A stretch of DNA of 64,000 bases from Desulfoluna sp. (GTDB lineage: Bacteria > Desulfobacterota > Desulfobacteria > Desulfobacterales > Desulfolunaceae), in contig NZ_JAQYWB010000030.1 of the NCBI RefSeq assembly GCF_030145185.1, positions 1 through 64,000 on the forward strand, read 5' to 3'. The notes under the pieces are model-generated. The model worked only from the letters and a program-made list of their open reading frames with translations. It did not search any database and was not told where the DNA came from. Shown piece after piece: positions 16,721 through 27,528 of the stretch. The translations under genes were made by a program, and so were the position numbers. Positions within the stretch are counted from its first letter, which is position 1, and the number at the start of each line of letters is the position of its first letter.

Positions 16721-18724
16721 ATGATGGAAAAATTCAAGATTGTCTCATCCTTCACTCCGCGGGGAGATCAGCCCAAGGCCATCCGTCGGCTGGTGAAAGA
16801 GTTAAAAAAAGGGACGCCTAATCAGGTGCTGCTTGGGGTCACAGGCTCCGGTAAAACCTTTACCATGGCTCATGTGATGAAGCAGATGCAGCGTCCGACC
16901 CTGGTGCTGGCCCCCAACAAAATTCTTGCGGCCCAATTGTACAGTGAATTTCGAGAGCTTTTCCCAGAAAATGCCGTGGAATATTTTGTCAGTTATTACG
17001 ACTATTATCAGCCCGAAGCCTACCTCCCCAGCAGCGATACCTACATCCAGAAAGACTCCGCCATCAATGAACTCATTGATAAGATGCGGCATTCGGCAAC
17101 GCGAAACGTTCTCTCGAGACGGGATGTTATTGTGGTGGCCAGTGTGTCCTGCATTTATGGGCTGGGGGCTCCGGAAGACTATCTGGCCCTGCGTGTGGAG
17201 CTTGCCACCGGAGAGGAGAGAAACCGTGAGGCGTTGCTCAAAGATCTGGTGGCCATCCAATACGAGCGCAGTGATATCGACTTTCATCGGGGGTCTTTTC
17301 GGGTCCGGGGCGATCGGGTAGAGATCTTCCCTGCCTATGAGGAGAAGGTGGCCCTTCGGGTAGAATTCTTTGGCGATGAGATTGACACCCTGGCCGAATT
17401 TGACCCTCTCACCGGGAAAACCCTTCGTAAGCTCAAGCATAGCGTGGTCTATCCAGCCAGTCATTACGTGACCCGAAAAAGCACCCTGAAGCAGATGCTC
17501 ACCGAGGTGGACGGCGAATTAAAAGAGCGGGTGGCGCATTTTCACCGACTCAACAAGCTCATTGAAGCCCAGCGAATCGAGGAGCGGACTCATCTGGACC
17601 TCGAGATGCTCCGGGAGATCGGGTATTGCAACGGCATCGAAAACTACTCTCGCTATCTTTCCGGTCGCAAGGCAGGCGATGCGCCTCCGACCCTTCTGGA
17701 TTATTTTCCCGATGATTTCCTGCTGATGGTGGACGAAAGTCACATCGCCCTTCCTCAGGTGAGGGCCATGTATAAGGGGGATCGTTCCCGGAAGGAAACC
17801 CTCGTGGGGTTCGGGTTCCGTTTGCCGTCGGCTCTGGACAACCGCCCCCTGCAATTTGAAGAGTTTGAATCAAAGCGAGGACAGGCCATCTTTGTTTCGG
17901 CTACCCCGGCTGACTACGAGATGGAGGTGGCCCAAGGGGCCGTGGTGGAGCAAATTGTTCGACCAACAGGGTTGGTGGACCCGGAAATACAGGTAAAGCC
18001 TGCTGAGAATCAGGTGGACGATCTTTACGAGGAGATCCGAAAACGTCTGGCAGCCCAGGAACGCGTGCTGGTGACCACCCTTACCAAACGCATGGCCGAA
18101 GACCTCACCGATTACCTCACCGACCTGGGTGTGAAAGTAAGCTACATGCATTCCGACGTAAAAACCATGGACCGAATAGAGATTGTGCGGGATCTGCGTC
18201 TTGGCAAAATTGACGTTCTGGTGGGAATCAACCTCCTGAGAGAGGGACTCGATATTCCTGAGGTCTCCCTGGTGGCCGTTTTGGATGCTGACAAGGAAGG
18301 ATTTCTTCGTTCTGAACGATCGCTGGTTCAGACCTGCGGACGGGCTGCGAGGAACGTTAACGGGAAAGTGATCCTTTATGGTGATAAAGTCACCCGTTCC
18401 ATGCAATACGCCATTGATGAAACCCTCCGTCGACGCGCTATTCAGCTCGCCTACAATGAAAAGCACGGCATCATCCCGGCCACCATTATACGGCAGATTC
18501 AAAACAGCTTCGGGGACCTCTACCGGTTCGACAATGAAACGGCAGACGATGGGGTGATGGAGGCCGTTTGTGAATACGGTGACGAAGCCATGGATGATTT
18601 GACCCTTCTCAGCACCCTGGAAGAGGCCATGCATGAAGCAGCCCGAAACCTGGAATTTGAAAAAGCAGCTCGCCTGCGGGATCAGATTCAAGAGATCCGG
18701 AAACGAATGGGGGAGGCCTTGTGA
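16721..18724 (+). CDS. uvrB: excinuclease ABC subunit B
   Basis: A 667-residue damage-recognition helicase-like subunit of nucleotide excision repair. The Walker A motif is GVTGSGKT at 39-46, the beta-hairpin region is [18 protein letters not shown], and the Walker B box is DESH at 338-341. The UvrC-interacting UVR motif is at the C-terminus ([22 protein letters not shown] split across 622-650). The frame is open to 16625, but the preceding terminator lies inside that stretch, so the start is one of the tandem ATGs at 16721/16724. The stop overlaps the uvrC start (GTGA), indicating translational coupling. Confidence 0.95.
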   Translation: MMEKFKIVSSFTPRGDQPKAIRRLVKELKKGTPNQVLLGVTGSGKTFTMAHVMKQMQRPTLVLAPNKILAAQLYSEFRELFPENAVEYFVSYYDYYQPEAYLPSSDTYIQKDSAINELIDKMRHSATRNVLSRRDVIVVASVSCIYGLGAPEDYLALRVELATGEERNREALLKDLVAIQYERSDIDFHRGSFRVRGDRVEIFPAYEEKVALRVEFFGDEIDTLAEFDPLTGKTLRKLKHSVVYPASHYVTRKSTLKQMLTEVDGELKERVAHFHRLNKLIEAQRIEERTHLDLEMLREIGYCNGIENYSRYLSGRKAGDAPPTLLDYFPDDFLLMVDESHIALPQVRAMYKGDRSRKETLVGFGFRLPSALDNRPLQFEEFESKRGQAIFVSATPADYEMEVAQGAVVEQIVRPTGLVDPEIQVKPAENQVDDLYEEIRKRLAAQERVLVTTLTKRMAEDLTDYLTDLGVKVSYMHSDVKTMDRIEIVRDLRLGKIDVLVGINLLREGLDIPEVSLVAVLDADKEGFLRSERSLVQTCGRAARNVNGKVILYGDKVTRSMQYAIDETLRRRAIQLAYNEKHGIIPATIIRQIQNSFGDLYRFDNETADDGVMEAVCEYGDEAMDDLTLLSTLEEAMHEAARNLEFEKAARLRDQIQEIRKRMGEAL

Positions 18725-20568
18725 AAAAAAGCCTCCCTGTGTCTGAGGTCCTCCAGGAGAAGTTTGGAACCCTGGAAGGTCAACTTAACGCACTGGTTAC
18801 GGATCCGGGGGTCTATCGGTTTAAAGACGAGAAGGGCATTGTCATCTATGTGGGCAAGGCCAAAAATCTCAAGAAACGGGTCTCCAGCTATTTCAATCGA
18901 AGTCACACCGATCCGAAGACGGCGGCTCTGGTTCGCAAGGTGGTCTCTCTGGATACCGTGGTCACCGCCACGGAGAAAGAGGCGTTCATTCTTGAAAGTA
19001 GCTTCATTACGCGTCATAAACCCCGCTACAACGTGATCCTGAAGGACGACAAAAGATATCCCTCCCTTCGCATCGACCCCCATGAGGAGTGGCCTGCCCT
19101 GGAGGTTGTCCGACGCATCGAAAAAGACGGTGCCCTCTATTTTGGCCCCTATACCTCCTCTTCGGCAGTTCACGCCACCGTTAAATTTATCAATCGCCAT
19201 TTCAAGTTACGCAAATGCAAGTGTGGAACCCTGAAGACACGCTCCCGCCCCTGCCTGAACCATCAGATGGGGCTCTGTCTGGCCCCCTGCTGTCTGGACG
19301 TCTCCCGAAGTGCGTACATGGAGATGGTGGGGCAGGTGATCCTTTTTCTTAACGGCCGCACCCCCGAGCTTGTGGACACCCTGCGGGAAGAGATGAGGTC
19401 CTGCGCCTCAGAAGAACGCTTCGAGGAGGCCGCTGAATTACGGGACCGGCTCTTTGCCGTGGAGAAAACCCTGGAAAAGCAGGTGGTGGTGTCGACGGAT
19501 ATGGCCGATCGCGATGTCATAGATATCTGCATGCAGGGGCCGGCGGTCTGCATCACCTTGATGCAGATCAGGGGAGGAGTGCTTCTCGGGAGCCGAAGTT
19601 TTCATCTGATGGAAACCATGGCCGGGCCGGACGAGGTGGGGGAAAATTTTGTTTGCCAGTATTACGAAAAGCACGCTGCGCCGAAAGAGCTGCTGATCTC
19701 ACATCGTTTCGACGGTATCGAGGCCGTCCGTGAGCACCTGCAGGAAACCGCGGGCCGACGTGTGGCCCTCCTTTTTCCCGAACGCGGTGAAAAGGTAAAA
19801 CTCCTGCGCATGGCACGAAAAAACAGTGAAAAACGTCTGGCTGAAATTATCTCTGGCGCGGACGCCGATCGCCTTGTCCTTGAAAACCTCAAGAAACGTC
19901 TCGGTATGGATCGTTTACCCGTTCGCATTGAATCCTACGACAACTCCAACACATCCGGCAACGACCCGGTTTCCGGCATGGTGGTGTTTGAAAATGGTCG
20001 GCCCAAAAAAAAGGACTACCGAACCTTTCGTATCAAGGCGGACACGCGCTATGACGATTACGCCTCCATGGAAGAGGTGCTCTCCCGTCGCTTTGCCGAT
20101 TCGGACAAACGTGATCCCCTTCCCGACCTTCTCATGGTAGATGGCGGCAAAGGGCAGCTTAACGTCGCAACCCGTGTCCTTGACACGTTGGGATTACTCG
20201 GGGCGTTTACCGTGATTGGCATCGCCAAAATGCGCGAGGAGGTTGGCGAAACCCAGGATAAAATTTATCTGCCCGGTCGCTCAAATCCTGTGAATATGGG
20301 TCTTTCACCCGATTTGCTTCTTTTTCTTCAACGGATGCGTGACGAAGTCCACCGTTTCGCCATCACCTATCAGCGTCGTGTGCGGGGGAAACGGGCTGTT
20401 TCATCGAAACTGGACGGTATCATGGGGGTAGGGAAGAAGAGGAAAATCATGTTGCTCAAGCATTTCGGGGGGGTCACGGCCCTTAAGGCCGCTTCTGTGG
20501 AAGAGTTGGCCGTGCTGCCGGGGATTACGCCTGAGATTGCCGAGGCCATCAGGGCGGCGTTAAAATGA
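18721..20568 (+). CDS. uvrC: excinuclease ABC subunit C
   Basis: A 615-residue nuclease that makes both incisions in nucleotide excision repair. It has a GIY-YIG domain (GVYRF at 30-34, IYVGKA at 42-47), a cysteine cluster C166-x11-C178-x7-C186-x3-C190 whose spacing matches the 4Fe-4S ligands known in E. coli UvrC, and a UVR motif ([17 protein letters not shown]). The RNase H-like nuclease domain ([12 protein letters not shown]) and a C-terminal helix-hairpin-helix follow. The GTG start overlaps the uvrB stop and follows GGGGGAGG. It converges with a minus-strand PilZ gene 28 bases away. Confidence 0.95.
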   Translation: MKKSLPVSEVLQEKFGTLEGQLNALVTDPGVYRFKDEKGIVIYVGKAKNLKKRVSSYFNRSHTDPKTAALVRKVVSLDTVVTATEKEAFILESSFITRHKPRYNVILKDDKRYPSLRIDPHEEWPALEVVRRIEKDGALYFGPYTSSSAVHATVKFINRHFKLRKCKCGTLKTRSRPCLNHQMGLCLAPCCLDVSRSAYMEMVGQVILFLNGRTPELVDTLREEMRSCASEERFEEAAELRDRLFAVEKTLEKQVVVSTDMADRDVIDICMQGPAVCITLMQIRGGVLLGSRSFHLMETMAGPDEVGENFVCQYYEKHAAPKELLISHRFDGIEAVREHLQETAGRRVALLFPERGEKVKLLRMARKNSEKRLAEIISGADADRLVLENLKKRLGMDRLPVRIESYDNSNTSGNDPVSGMVVFENGRPKKKDYRTFRIKADTRYDDYASMEEVLSRRFADSDKRDPLPDLLMVDGGKGQLNVATRVLDTLGLLGAFTVIGIAKMREEVGETQDKIYLPGRSNPVNMGLSPDLLLFLQRMRDEVHRFAITYQRRVRGKRAVSSKLDGIMGVGKKRKIMLLKHFGGVTALKAASVEELAVLPGITPEIAEAIRAALK

Positions 20569-20596
20569 CATCCGGACCTGGAGAAGGTGCTTGACC

Positions 20597-21361
20597 TCAG
20601 GTATGGGTGAGGCTCCGGATTTCATGGAGTTGGGCTTTGTGGATAAAATGACTGAGCACCTCTTCATCCCGACTCTTTAGTTGTTTAAATCGACACCCGG
20701 CAAAGAGTGACAGCTCGTTAAATTTTCGGTTGACACGCACCACCGTGATGGCAGTGTCCAAGGTGTCGATATGGTCTTTTTTAGGGCCATGGTCACGAAG
20801 GACGATGCCTAACCTGGCGATACGACCGGATTCCAAGGCTGACAGGGGATTCTTCCCCTTGCCAAGAAGGCGTGGAATGACGATACCTGTCCCGGTAAGT
20901 GAAATATCGCAGATACGAAATTGATTCCCTGAAAAAAATTCATGCCCGGCAATAATCAGTTTGCCCAACACTTCATGGCAGGCTGTGGGGGTGTAGCGGA
21001 AGGCTGTTCGTACGTTGACCTCTTCCGAGCCGGGTTGGTAGCTCAGGACAAGGGCTGGCGTCATGGTTCCGTTGGCCAGACGATATTCGGGAATTTTTTT
21101 GATTGCCTGGCAGGAAAATCCGACACGATTTTTTTCACCGGATTCCATACGAACCAGGGTGCTGACATGGAGCGGTTCGGGGTTCTTTACATTGAGGTGG
21201 CAGGCAGGACCAGGGGCCGCGACAATCAGCTGCCTTATTTTCCGGTCCGAATCGAATATGACCGACGCATAAGATACGGGATTCAGGCTGTGCAGTTTTA
21301 TGACAAGGTCAATACCTGTTCCGGGTTTGAGCACGGAGTCGTCAACGGGTGTTTTAGCCAA
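20597..21361 (-). CDS. PilZ domain protein with YcgR-like N-terminal region
   Basis: A 254-residue probable cyclic di-GMP receptor. Residues about 1-110 form a beta-rich domain resembling the N-terminal part of YcgR-type flagellar brake proteins. The PilZ domain follows, with RxxxR as RTAFR at 118-122 and DISLTG at 152-157; both binding motifs are intact. The ATG at 21361 has AAAGGATATT upstream. No motility gene is adjacent. Three more PilZ genes lie in the 36-51 kb cluster, so cyclic di-GMP signalling is a theme of this window. Confidence 0.8.
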   Translation of the reverse strand: MAKTPVDDSVLKPGTGIDLVIKLHSLNPVSYASVIFDSDRKIRQLIVAAPGPACHLNVKNPEPLHVSTLVRMESGEKNRVGFSCQAIKKIPEYRLANGTMTPALVLSYQPGSEEVNVRTAFRYTPTACHEVLGKLIIAGHEFFSGNQFRICDISLTGTGIVIPRLLGKGKNPLSALESGRIARLGIVLRDHGPKKDHIDTLDTAITVVRVNRKFNELSLFAGCRFKQLKSRDEEVLSHFIHKAQLHEIRSLTHT

Positions 21362-21674
21362 AGGGAATATCCTTTATTGATCAGTTTCTGGGCGCGGTAT
21401 CCACCGCAATCATAAGCCTTCCAGTAACACAGGAATGAATAAAAATCAAAACCATAGAATGCTGGAAAGAAGGGCACCAGAGAACGAACCAACGGACTGT
21501 TTGTTGGCGAAATGTGCAGGGAAAGGGCGATTTAATGGCAAATCAAAGAGTTGCGTGCGTTTGACGGGACTAAAGAGGCGATTGCGAAATAACAAGTTTT
21601 AAAAGAATGAGGTGCATGACGAAAAATGTGTCCGCCTGGTAATGTAGACAGACGGACACGGAAACAACGTCCGC
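21362..21674. other. intergenic region between HU and PilZ genes
   Basis: No gene is supported. It contains the HU terminator at 21622-21659 and should contain the minus-strand promoter of the PilZ gene, which I cannot assign. Confidence 0.6.
21622..21659 (-). terminator. intrinsic terminator of the HU gene
   Basis: Stem GTGTCCG (21628-21634)/CGGACAC (21653-21659) has an inner CTG/CAG continuation. On the minus strand ATTTTT follows (21622-21626). Confidence 0.65.
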
Positions 21675-21944
21675 CTACTTCAAAGCGTCTTTAAGAGCCT
21701 TGCCAGGTACAAACTTGGGAACCTTACGTGCATCAATACTGATTTCCTGACCGGTCTGGGGGTTTCTGCCTTTGCGGGCTTTTCTTTCAACGGCCTTGAA
21801 TGTACCGAAACCGACGAGGGTCACAGCATCATCACCGGTAAGGGCATCTGTAATGGTGGAAAGGACACAATCTACGGCTGCCTGAGCTTCTTTTTTAGAG
21901 CTGACAACTTTTGCAACTTCGTTGACGAGATCACCTTTGTTCAT
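21675..21944 (-). CDS. hup: HU family DNA-binding protein
   Basis: An 89-residue nucleoid protein with the complete HU/IHF fold: two N-terminal helices (MNKGDLVNEVAKVVSSKKEA) and the DNA-binding arm signature GFGTFKAVERKARKGRNPQTG at about residues 46-66. C-terminal KVPKFVPGKALKDAL follows. It binds DNA without sequence specificity as a dimer. AAGGAG lies 9 bases before the ATG. It is monocistronic, with its own terminator and a long upstream region. Assignment to HU rather than IHF rests on overall pattern. Confidence 0.92.
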   Translation of the reverse strand: MNKGDLVNEVAKVVSSKKEAQAAVDCVLSTITDALTGDDAVTLVGFGTFKAVERKARKGRNPQTGQEISIDARKVPKFVPGKALKDALK

Positions 21945-22101
21945 CCTTGAATCTCCTTGTATTTGAGTGGGTTTTAAACAACGGCTTGCTTACGGCGTTT
22001 TGAATATGCAATTTATTTCGGGAAAATCGGGATACGGCATGCTGATGAGTATCCTTACCTGATAAGGCGAAGGCCAATATTGACGGCCTTTTTTGAAGAT
22101 C

Positions 22102-22130
22102 AACGTACTTATTTGGTTTCTAAGTGTCAA
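22102..22130 (-). promoter_or_regulatory. candidate sigma-70 promoter of HU
   Basis: Read on the minus strand: TTGACA (22125-22130), 17-base spacer, TACGTT (22102-22107). The -35 box is perfect and the -10 box is weak. It lies about 160 bases before the HU start. Confidence 0.35.
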
Positions 22131-22520
22131 GCAATAATTGAGTCCAATGTTAAAAAATAAAGTCCAAAAGACTTGATATATGGGCTCTTTAAGGTTTGAC
22201 AATACTGAACTAACCGTTTTGACAGCATGGGTAACGTAGAAAAGTAAAGAGTATTTGCCCTCGGTTCATCTGGTGGGATGAAATTAAAATTTTACGAGAG
22301 GATACAATTGGTTACGTCCAATATTCATTCTTTCAAATGCCATGCGATACGATTGCTCAATGAAACGGCGACACATCTCGGGGACTGCGGATGAATGGCC
22401 GATGTCTGACCGTTGATCCCTTTTTATTATGCATGATAATACACGAATAAACGTTGCTGTCAAAGGGCTTTCCGCCTTAAATGACGTGTTGGTTACCTTC
22501 GAGGTTGCATGGGGTCTCGG

Positions 22521-22802
22521 TTACTCCAACAGAACGTTTACGGCTTCCACCCCTGTTTCACAACTATGAGGGGCTGCATCCCCCTCGGAAAGGGCCTCTC
22601 CAAGCTTTATTTTCAGGACGGTGCAGGTGGTATATCGCGAGATACCGGAGTAATGTGTGCTCACAATGTGTTTGGCCATGGCGGAACAGGCCCTTAACAG
22701 CCCGGGATGTCGACGGGAAGGGCCGGAATGCATCCCGGTGAAGACTATCCTGTCAATCCTCTGGGGTCTCTCTTCAGCCGCTTCCTGAATCTCCTCAATC
22801 AT
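22521..22802 (-). pseudogene. possible gene remnant or hypothetical 93-residue frame
   Basis: Codon choice looks coding-like (frequent GCC, ACC, CTG, GAG), starting MIEEIQEAAEERPQRIDRI. The open frame continues 16 codons upstream without a start and ends at a TAA. No ribosome-binding sequence precedes the ATG, and I recognise no family. It could be the tail of a decayed gene or a chance frame. Confidence 0.25.
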
Positions 22803-22895
22803 GGCAGGGAAATTGATGTTCAGGTCGACAGGCTGAATGGTATCTTTTTAAATATAGGAAGCGCATGCCAGGCAAGCCAAACTCTGCATGCATGA

Positions 22896-23666
22896 TCAGA
22901 GCAGCCCCAGATACCAACCGATGAGGCGTGAACCACAGAGGGTGTAGGTCAGGGCTCCGGCTGCCAGAAAAGGGCCGTATGGAATGGCCATTTTCATATT
23001 GCCCTTTTGGATGAGCATGATGGACAACCCGATGACGCTGCCGGTAAGGGATGAGAAAAAAATGGTGAAAAGAACCCCTTGCCAGCCGATAAAGGCACCC
23101 ATCATCCCCAGAAGCTTGATATCACCGCCCCCCATACCTGCTTTTCCGGTGACGCGCTCATAGAGCCAGGCCACAAGCCACAGGCTGCCTCCACCGGCCA
23201 GGATGCCCAGGGCTGATTCTTGCCAGGTCACGGTGGGGACAGCCAGAGAGAGGAGGAAGAAGAGGGGGATCCCCGGCAGGGAAATGACGTCAGGGATAAT
23301 GCGGTGATCGATGTCGATAAAGGTCAGGGTGATCAGCACACTGAAAAAGATAAAGTGCACCAGCGCATTGATGCTGAGGCCAAAGGCAAAGAGGGCGATC
23401 AAGGCAAAACACCCCGTCAGCATCTCGATGGCCGGGTACCTGAAGGAGACCTGGCCGCGGCAATTGCGGCAGCGGCCCCTTAATATAAGGAAGCTCAGGA
23501 CGGGAATATTGTCGTACCAGCGGATGGGGCTTGCGCAGGATGGACAGGATGAGCCGGGACGCACAATCGAACGAGAGAGAGGGACTCTGTAAATGCAGAC
23601 ATTTAGAAAGCTGCCTACACAGAGGCCATAAAAGAAGATTGTCAGGGTAATGGTAAGCGAAATCAT
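22896..23666 (-). CDS. pilD: prepilin peptidase / N-methyltransferase
   Basis: A 256-residue inner membrane aspartic protease that cleaves and N-methylates type IV prepilins and type II pseudopilins. Two CxxC pairs form the zinc-binding cytoplasmic loop (C41/C44 and C66/C69). Catalytic aspartates are in FIDIDH (D118/D120) and GMGGGD (D182). About eight membrane helices are present and the length is typical. AGGAAA precedes the ATG. No pilin genes are adjacent. It implies a type IV pilus or type II secretion system elsewhere, relevant to the GspE-type ATPase at 47.9 kb. Confidence 0.92.
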   Translation of the reverse strand: MISLTITLTIFFYGLCVGSFLNVCIYRVPLSRSIVRPGSSCPSCASPIRWYDNIPVLSFLILRGRCRNCRGQVSFRYPAIEMLTGCFALIALFAFGLSINALVHFIFFSVLITLTFIDIDHRIIPDVISLPGIPLFFLLSLAVPTVTWQESALGILAGGGSLWLVAWLYERVTGKAGMGGGDIKLLGMMGAFIGWQGVLFTIFFSSLTGSVIGLSIMLIQKGNMKMAIPYGPFLAAGALTYTLCGSRLIGWYLGLL

Positions 23667-24059
23667 GTGTATTTCCTGGTTCGTCGGGTGGATGTCATGG
23701 CGTGGTGGCGGTGGCCGCCCACCGAAATTTCAGCCTCTCACCCAGGTAAAGTAAAAGCGGATGGTAAAAAAATCAAGAATGATATTGTAAATGGGGAAAT
23801 GTGTCTTATAATTACTCCGTAGCTTTCAATATCTCCCCGAAAAACCTTGAATGGAGGACATTTCGGGCATTGTGGCCTTGACGTGCACTGCCCGGGGGGC
23901 GATGTTTGTGTCCAAAAAATCATGATGGTGTCGTAAATCGTCAAAATTTCGACATCTCGCAGTTACCTTTTGTGTCCCTCCAGGTTGTTTTTTGCCACTT
24001 GGGGGGCCGGGAACGCCTTCCCGGACCGCGGGGCCATCACATCATATGCAGGAGTTGGA
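23667..24059. other. divergent intergenic region between pilD and lon
   Basis: No gene is supported. Promoters for both flanking genes should lie here. I looked for a CIRCE element or a clear heat-shock promoter before lon and saw none. Confidence 0.55.
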
Positions 24060-26534
24060 ATGGCTGTTACCGACAAAGATGACCTGATTAACCTCATTGA
24101 AGAGGATGTTCCCGATAATGAGATACCTGAAATCCTTCCCCTGATGCCCGTCCGGGATGTGGTGATCTTCAATGATATGCTCTTGCCTTTGTTTATCGGC
24201 AGGGACAGGTCGGTGCGTGCCGTGGAGCATGCTCTTGAAGAGGATCGCTATATTTTTCTTGCGGCCCAGAAAGACCCTGTCGACGAGGAGCCCAAAACTG
24301 AGGATATTTTCACCGTGGGAACCGTCGGTAAAGTGCTTCGAATGGTGAAGCTTCCTGACGGAAAGATCAAAGCGCTGGTTCAGGGCATGGCCAAAGGACG
24401 AATCCTCGAATACATGGAGGATAAATCGTTTTTCAAAGTGCGGTTTGAGCAGATTGAAGAAGCAGCCACGCCCGAGATGGACGTGAACACCGAAGCGCTC
24501 ATGCGAAATGTCCGCGAACAAAGTGAAAAGATTCTCTCCCTCAAAGGGGAGCTCAGCTCAGAGGTGTCTGCGGTCCTTGAGAGCATCGAATCTCCAGGCA
24601 AACTGGCGGATCTTGTGGCGTCTAACCTGCGCCTGCGCGTGGATGAAGCCCAGCAGGTTCTTGAGTGCCATGAACCCATAGAACGCCTCACCAAGGCCTA
24701 TGGATTTCTCAGCCGTGAGGTCGAGCTTTCAGCGGTGCAGGTCAAAATTCAAACCGATGTTCGAGATGAAATCTCTAAGACACAGCGGGACTATTACCTT
24801 CGCGAACAGGTACGGGCCATCAACCGCGAGCTGGGCGAGCAGGACGATAAGATCGCGGAGATTAACGATTATAAAGAAAACATTGCCAGCGCCAAGATGT
24901 CTCCCCTGGCTGAAAAAGAAGCGCTGAAGCAGCTGAAACGGCTGGAACAGATGCACTCCGATTCGTCGGAAGCCACGGTGATTCGGACCTATCTGGACTG
25001 GATGGTTGAGCTCCCCTGGAGTGCCCGCACCAAGGACAACCTCAACATCAAGCGCGCGGCCAAGCTTCTGGATGAAGAGCATCATGGCCTGGAGAAGGTC
25101 AAGGAGCGTATCCTCGAATTCTTGAGCGTCCGTAAGCTCAATCCGAACATGAAGGGGTCGATCCTCTGTTTTGTCGGGCCTCCAGGGGTAGGGAAGACCT
25201 CCCTCGGGAAAGCCATCGCTGCCGCCATGAAACGCGAGTTTGTGCGTATTTCCCTTGGCGGTATCCGGGACGAAGCGGAGATCCGAGGGCACCGACGGAC
25301 TTACATCGGAGCGCTGCCCGGTCGCATTATTCAGGGGCTCAAGCAGTGTGGATCCAACAACCCCGTTTTTATGATGGACGAGGTGGACAAATTGGGATCT
25401 GACTACAAGGGCGATCCCTCCTCTGCGCTGCTGGAGGCTCTGGATCCCGAACAGAACAGTGAATTCAGCGATCACTATCTTAACATTGCCTTTGACCTGT
25501 CCAAGGTGATGTTTATTTTAACAGCCAACCAGCTGGATACCATTCCGTCGGCGTTATTGGACCGTATGGAGGTGATTTCCCTTTCAGGCTACAGCCACGA
25601 AGAAAAACGCACCATTGCCGAAAATTATCTGCTGCCTCGTCAGATCAAGGAAAATGGCCTTAAAAAACGGCACCTCCAACTCAGCACCGGGGCCTTGGAT
25701 GAGATTATTCAGAATTTCACCCTGGAGGCCGGAGTGCGCAGCCTGGAGCGCGAGTTGGGAGCGGTTTGCCGTAAGATTGCCCGTAAGGTGGCCGAAGGCT
25801 CCAAGGGAGGTCAACGCGTCAGTCGGGCTAACCTTGAAAAGTTTCTCGGTCCCCCTAAGTATCTCTCGGAACTGGATAAGGAAGAGAGTCAGATCGGGCT
25901 TTCCACGGGGCTGGCTTGGACCCAGGTGGGTGGGGTGGTCCTCTATGTGGAGACCTCCATTATTCCCGGCAAAGGGGAGCTTATCGTGACCGGGCAATTG
26001 GGGGAGGTCATGCAGGAGTCGGTAAAGGCCGCCATGAGCTACACGCGCCACGCCCTTGCCGGTCTGGGATTTAAAGACAGTTTTGATGATCTGGATATCC
26101 ATATCCATGTGCCCGACGGAGCCACCCCCAAGGATGGGCCTTCGGCCGGTATCGCCATCGCCACCTCTCTCTTTTCTGCCGTGGTGGGCCGACCGGTAAG
26201 CAGCGATGTGGCCATGACCGGTGAGATCACGCTCAGGGGGCGGGTGCTTCCTATCGGCGGGCTGAAAGAAAAGGCCCTGGGTGCATTACGGGGAGGGATC
26301 AAGACGGTTCTTTTTCCGGAAAAAAACATCAAGGATCTTTCAGAGATTCCCCAAAGCGTCAAGAAGCGCATCCGCTTTGTCCCTGTCAGACACCTGGACG
26401 ACGTGCTTGCGATTGCCATTGAAAATTTCAGCACACTGGATGCATCGGCCCTCAAACGAAAGGCGTCATCCACCGCCACGAAGAAAAAAGCAAAAAAACC
26501 TGCATCCGCGGGTAAGAGTAAGGAGACTGCATGA
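24060..26534 (+). CDS. lon: ATP-dependent protease Lon
   Basis: An 824-residue LonA protease of the cytoplasm that degrades misfolded and regulatory proteins. The N-terminal substrate domain covers about residues 30-225. The AAA+ module has Walker A GPPGVGKT at 373-380, and the protease domain has the Ser695 (GPSAG) and Lys738 (GLKEK) dyad at the conserved 43-residue spacing. The tail after residue 790 is Lys/Ala-rich and probably disordered. The frame is open to 23970; the ATG at 24060 has CAGGAGTTGGA directly before it. It overlaps tsaB by ATGA. Confidence 0.95.
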   Translation: MAVTDKDDLINLIEEDVPDNEIPEILPLMPVRDVVIFNDMLLPLFIGRDRSVRAVEHALEEDRYIFLAAQKDPVDEEPKTEDIFTVGTVGKVLRMVKLPDGKIKALVQGMAKGRILEYMEDKSFFKVRFEQIEEAATPEMDVNTEALMRNVREQSEKILSLKGELSSEVSAVLESIESPGKLADLVASNLRLRVDEAQQVLECHEPIERLTKAYGFLSREVELSAVQVKIQTDVRDEISKTQRDYYLREQVRAINRELGEQDDKIAEINDYKENIASAKMSPLAEKEALKQLKRLEQMHSDSSEATVIRTYLDWMVELPWSARTKDNLNIKRAAKLLDEEHHGLEKVKERILEFLSVRKLNPNMKGSILCFVGPPGVGKTSLGKAIAAAMKREFVRISLGGIRDEAEIRGHRRTYIGALPGRIIQGLKQCGSNNPVFMMDEVDKLGSDYKGDPSSALLEALDPEQNSEFSDHYLNIAFDLSKVMFILTANQLDTIPSALLDRMEVISLSGYSHEEKRTIAENYLLPRQIKENGLKKRHLQLSTGALDEIIQNFTLEAGVRSLERELGAVCRKIARKVAEGSKGGQRVSRANLEKFLGPPKYLSELDKEESQIGLSTGLAWTQVGGVVLYVETSIIPGKGELIVTGQLGEVMQESVKAAMSYTRHALAGLGFKDSFDDLDIHIHVPDGATPKDGPSAGIAIATSLFSAVVGRPVSSDVAMTGEITLRGRVLPIGGLKEKALGALRGGIKTVLFPEKNIKDLSEIPQSVKKRIRFVPVRHLDDVLAIAIENFSTLDASALKRKASSTATKKKAKKPASAGKSKETA

Positions 26535-27241
26535 TGCGAATTCTTGCAGTGGATACCTCCACCCTCTCGTGCGGCGTTGCCGTCACCGATGGGGCGGGGC
26601 TCCTCTCGGAATGCCTGTTTACCAGCAAACAGACCCACTCTCGCCATCTTCTCAGCATGGTGGAGGAGGCCCTGACGCGTTCTGGTCTGGAATTGAAGGA
26701 TCTGGATGGTTTTTCTGTGACGTGCGGCCCGGGAAGTTTTACCGGGCTCCGCATCGGCATGAGCGTCGTGAAAGGGCTTGCAGAGGTCGTCGACAAGCCT
26801 CTGGTCGGAATCTCGACCCTGGAGTCTCTGGCCTGTGGTGCCTGCCTGTCAGGCAGGCCGATTCTTGCCATGCTCGATGCTCGAAAAGGCGAGGTGTATG
26901 CAGCCTGGTATCAACCGGATGGCGTGGGAGGGGTTACCGAACTCTCTCCTCCTGAAGCGATCACCCCGGAGGCCCTTGTCAAGGGCATCAAAGGGGAGGT
27001 CCTGTGCATCGGCACCGGTGCGGTGACCTATGGTGCATTTCTTCGGGAGTCCCTGAAAGAACGGGCTTTTTTTGCCCCTGATTATGATATTATCCGTCCG
27101 GCGGTGGTGGCGAACCTGGCATCCAAGGCCTTCCAGCGAGGTGAGGGGAGTGATGCCGCGACCCTGACGCCCCTTTACCTGAGAAAGTCGGATGCCGAAA
27201 TTGCCCTGGCGCTTCGAAATGAGTCAAAGGGGCACGGTTAG
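26531..27241 (+). CDS. tsaB: tRNA threonylcarbamoyladenosine biosynthesis protein TsaB
   Basis: A 236-residue protein of the ASKHA fold that partners TsaD and TsaE in making t6A37 on ANN-decoding tRNAs. The N-terminal motif ILAVDTST and the signature VTCGPGSFTGLRIG near residue 65 are diagnostic. It starts within the lon stop codon (ATGA), so the two genes are coupled. Length is normal. A second ATG lies one codon in. Confidence 0.92.
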   Translation: MMRILAVDTSTLSCGVAVTDGAGLLSECLFTSKQTHSRHLLSMVEEALTRSGLELKDLDGFSVTCGPGSFTGLRIGMSVVKGLAEVVDKPLVGISTLESLACGACLSGRPILAMLDARKGEVYAAWYQPDGVGGVTELSPPEAITPEALVKGIKGEVLCIGTGAVTYGAFLRESLKERAFFAPDYDIIRPAVVANLASKAFQRGEGSDAATLTPLYLRKSDAEIALALRNESKGHG

Positions 27242-27528
27242 GGGCTTTCGTTTGACAACCTACGGGTGATCTGATAATCCTCAAGGAAGATGAATGCGTT
27301 CAGAAACGTCGGCATCCTGAGCGCCTTGACAACGTTAAATAGTATATTTTCAGGTTCCATTGCTGTATTTTTGCTGAAACGCCTGTGTCCTTTGCGTCAT
27401 TTCTTATTCACTTTAAATGATGAACCACGCGGGGGGTTGAAGCTTGTTTCATGCATGCCGACACACGTTTGCTACGTAATGGAGACCTCGTTTAAGTTGT
27501 TTCAACCATATTGATACTGGAACTACGA

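Larger units (their letters stand above)
21945..22895. other. long intergenic region upstream of HU
   Basis: About 950 bases with no confident gene. The proximal part is AT-rich and carries a candidate HU promoter. The distal part (22.5-22.8 kb) is GC-richer and contains one minus-strand open frame listed separately. Two TTGACA boxes at 22197 and 22224 on the plus strand have no gene downstream. Confidence 0.5.

Noticed and set aside
22481-22741. 86-codon plus-strand frame rich in Arg, Pro and Cys
   Set aside because: Its codon and residue makeup is typical of a reverse-frame shadow. The opposite strand reads more like coding sequence, though that too is weak.
27290-27514. 74-codon plus-strand frame between tsaB and psd
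   Set aside because: No ribosome-binding site, no recognisable pattern, and it runs into psd out of register. Treated as non-coding.
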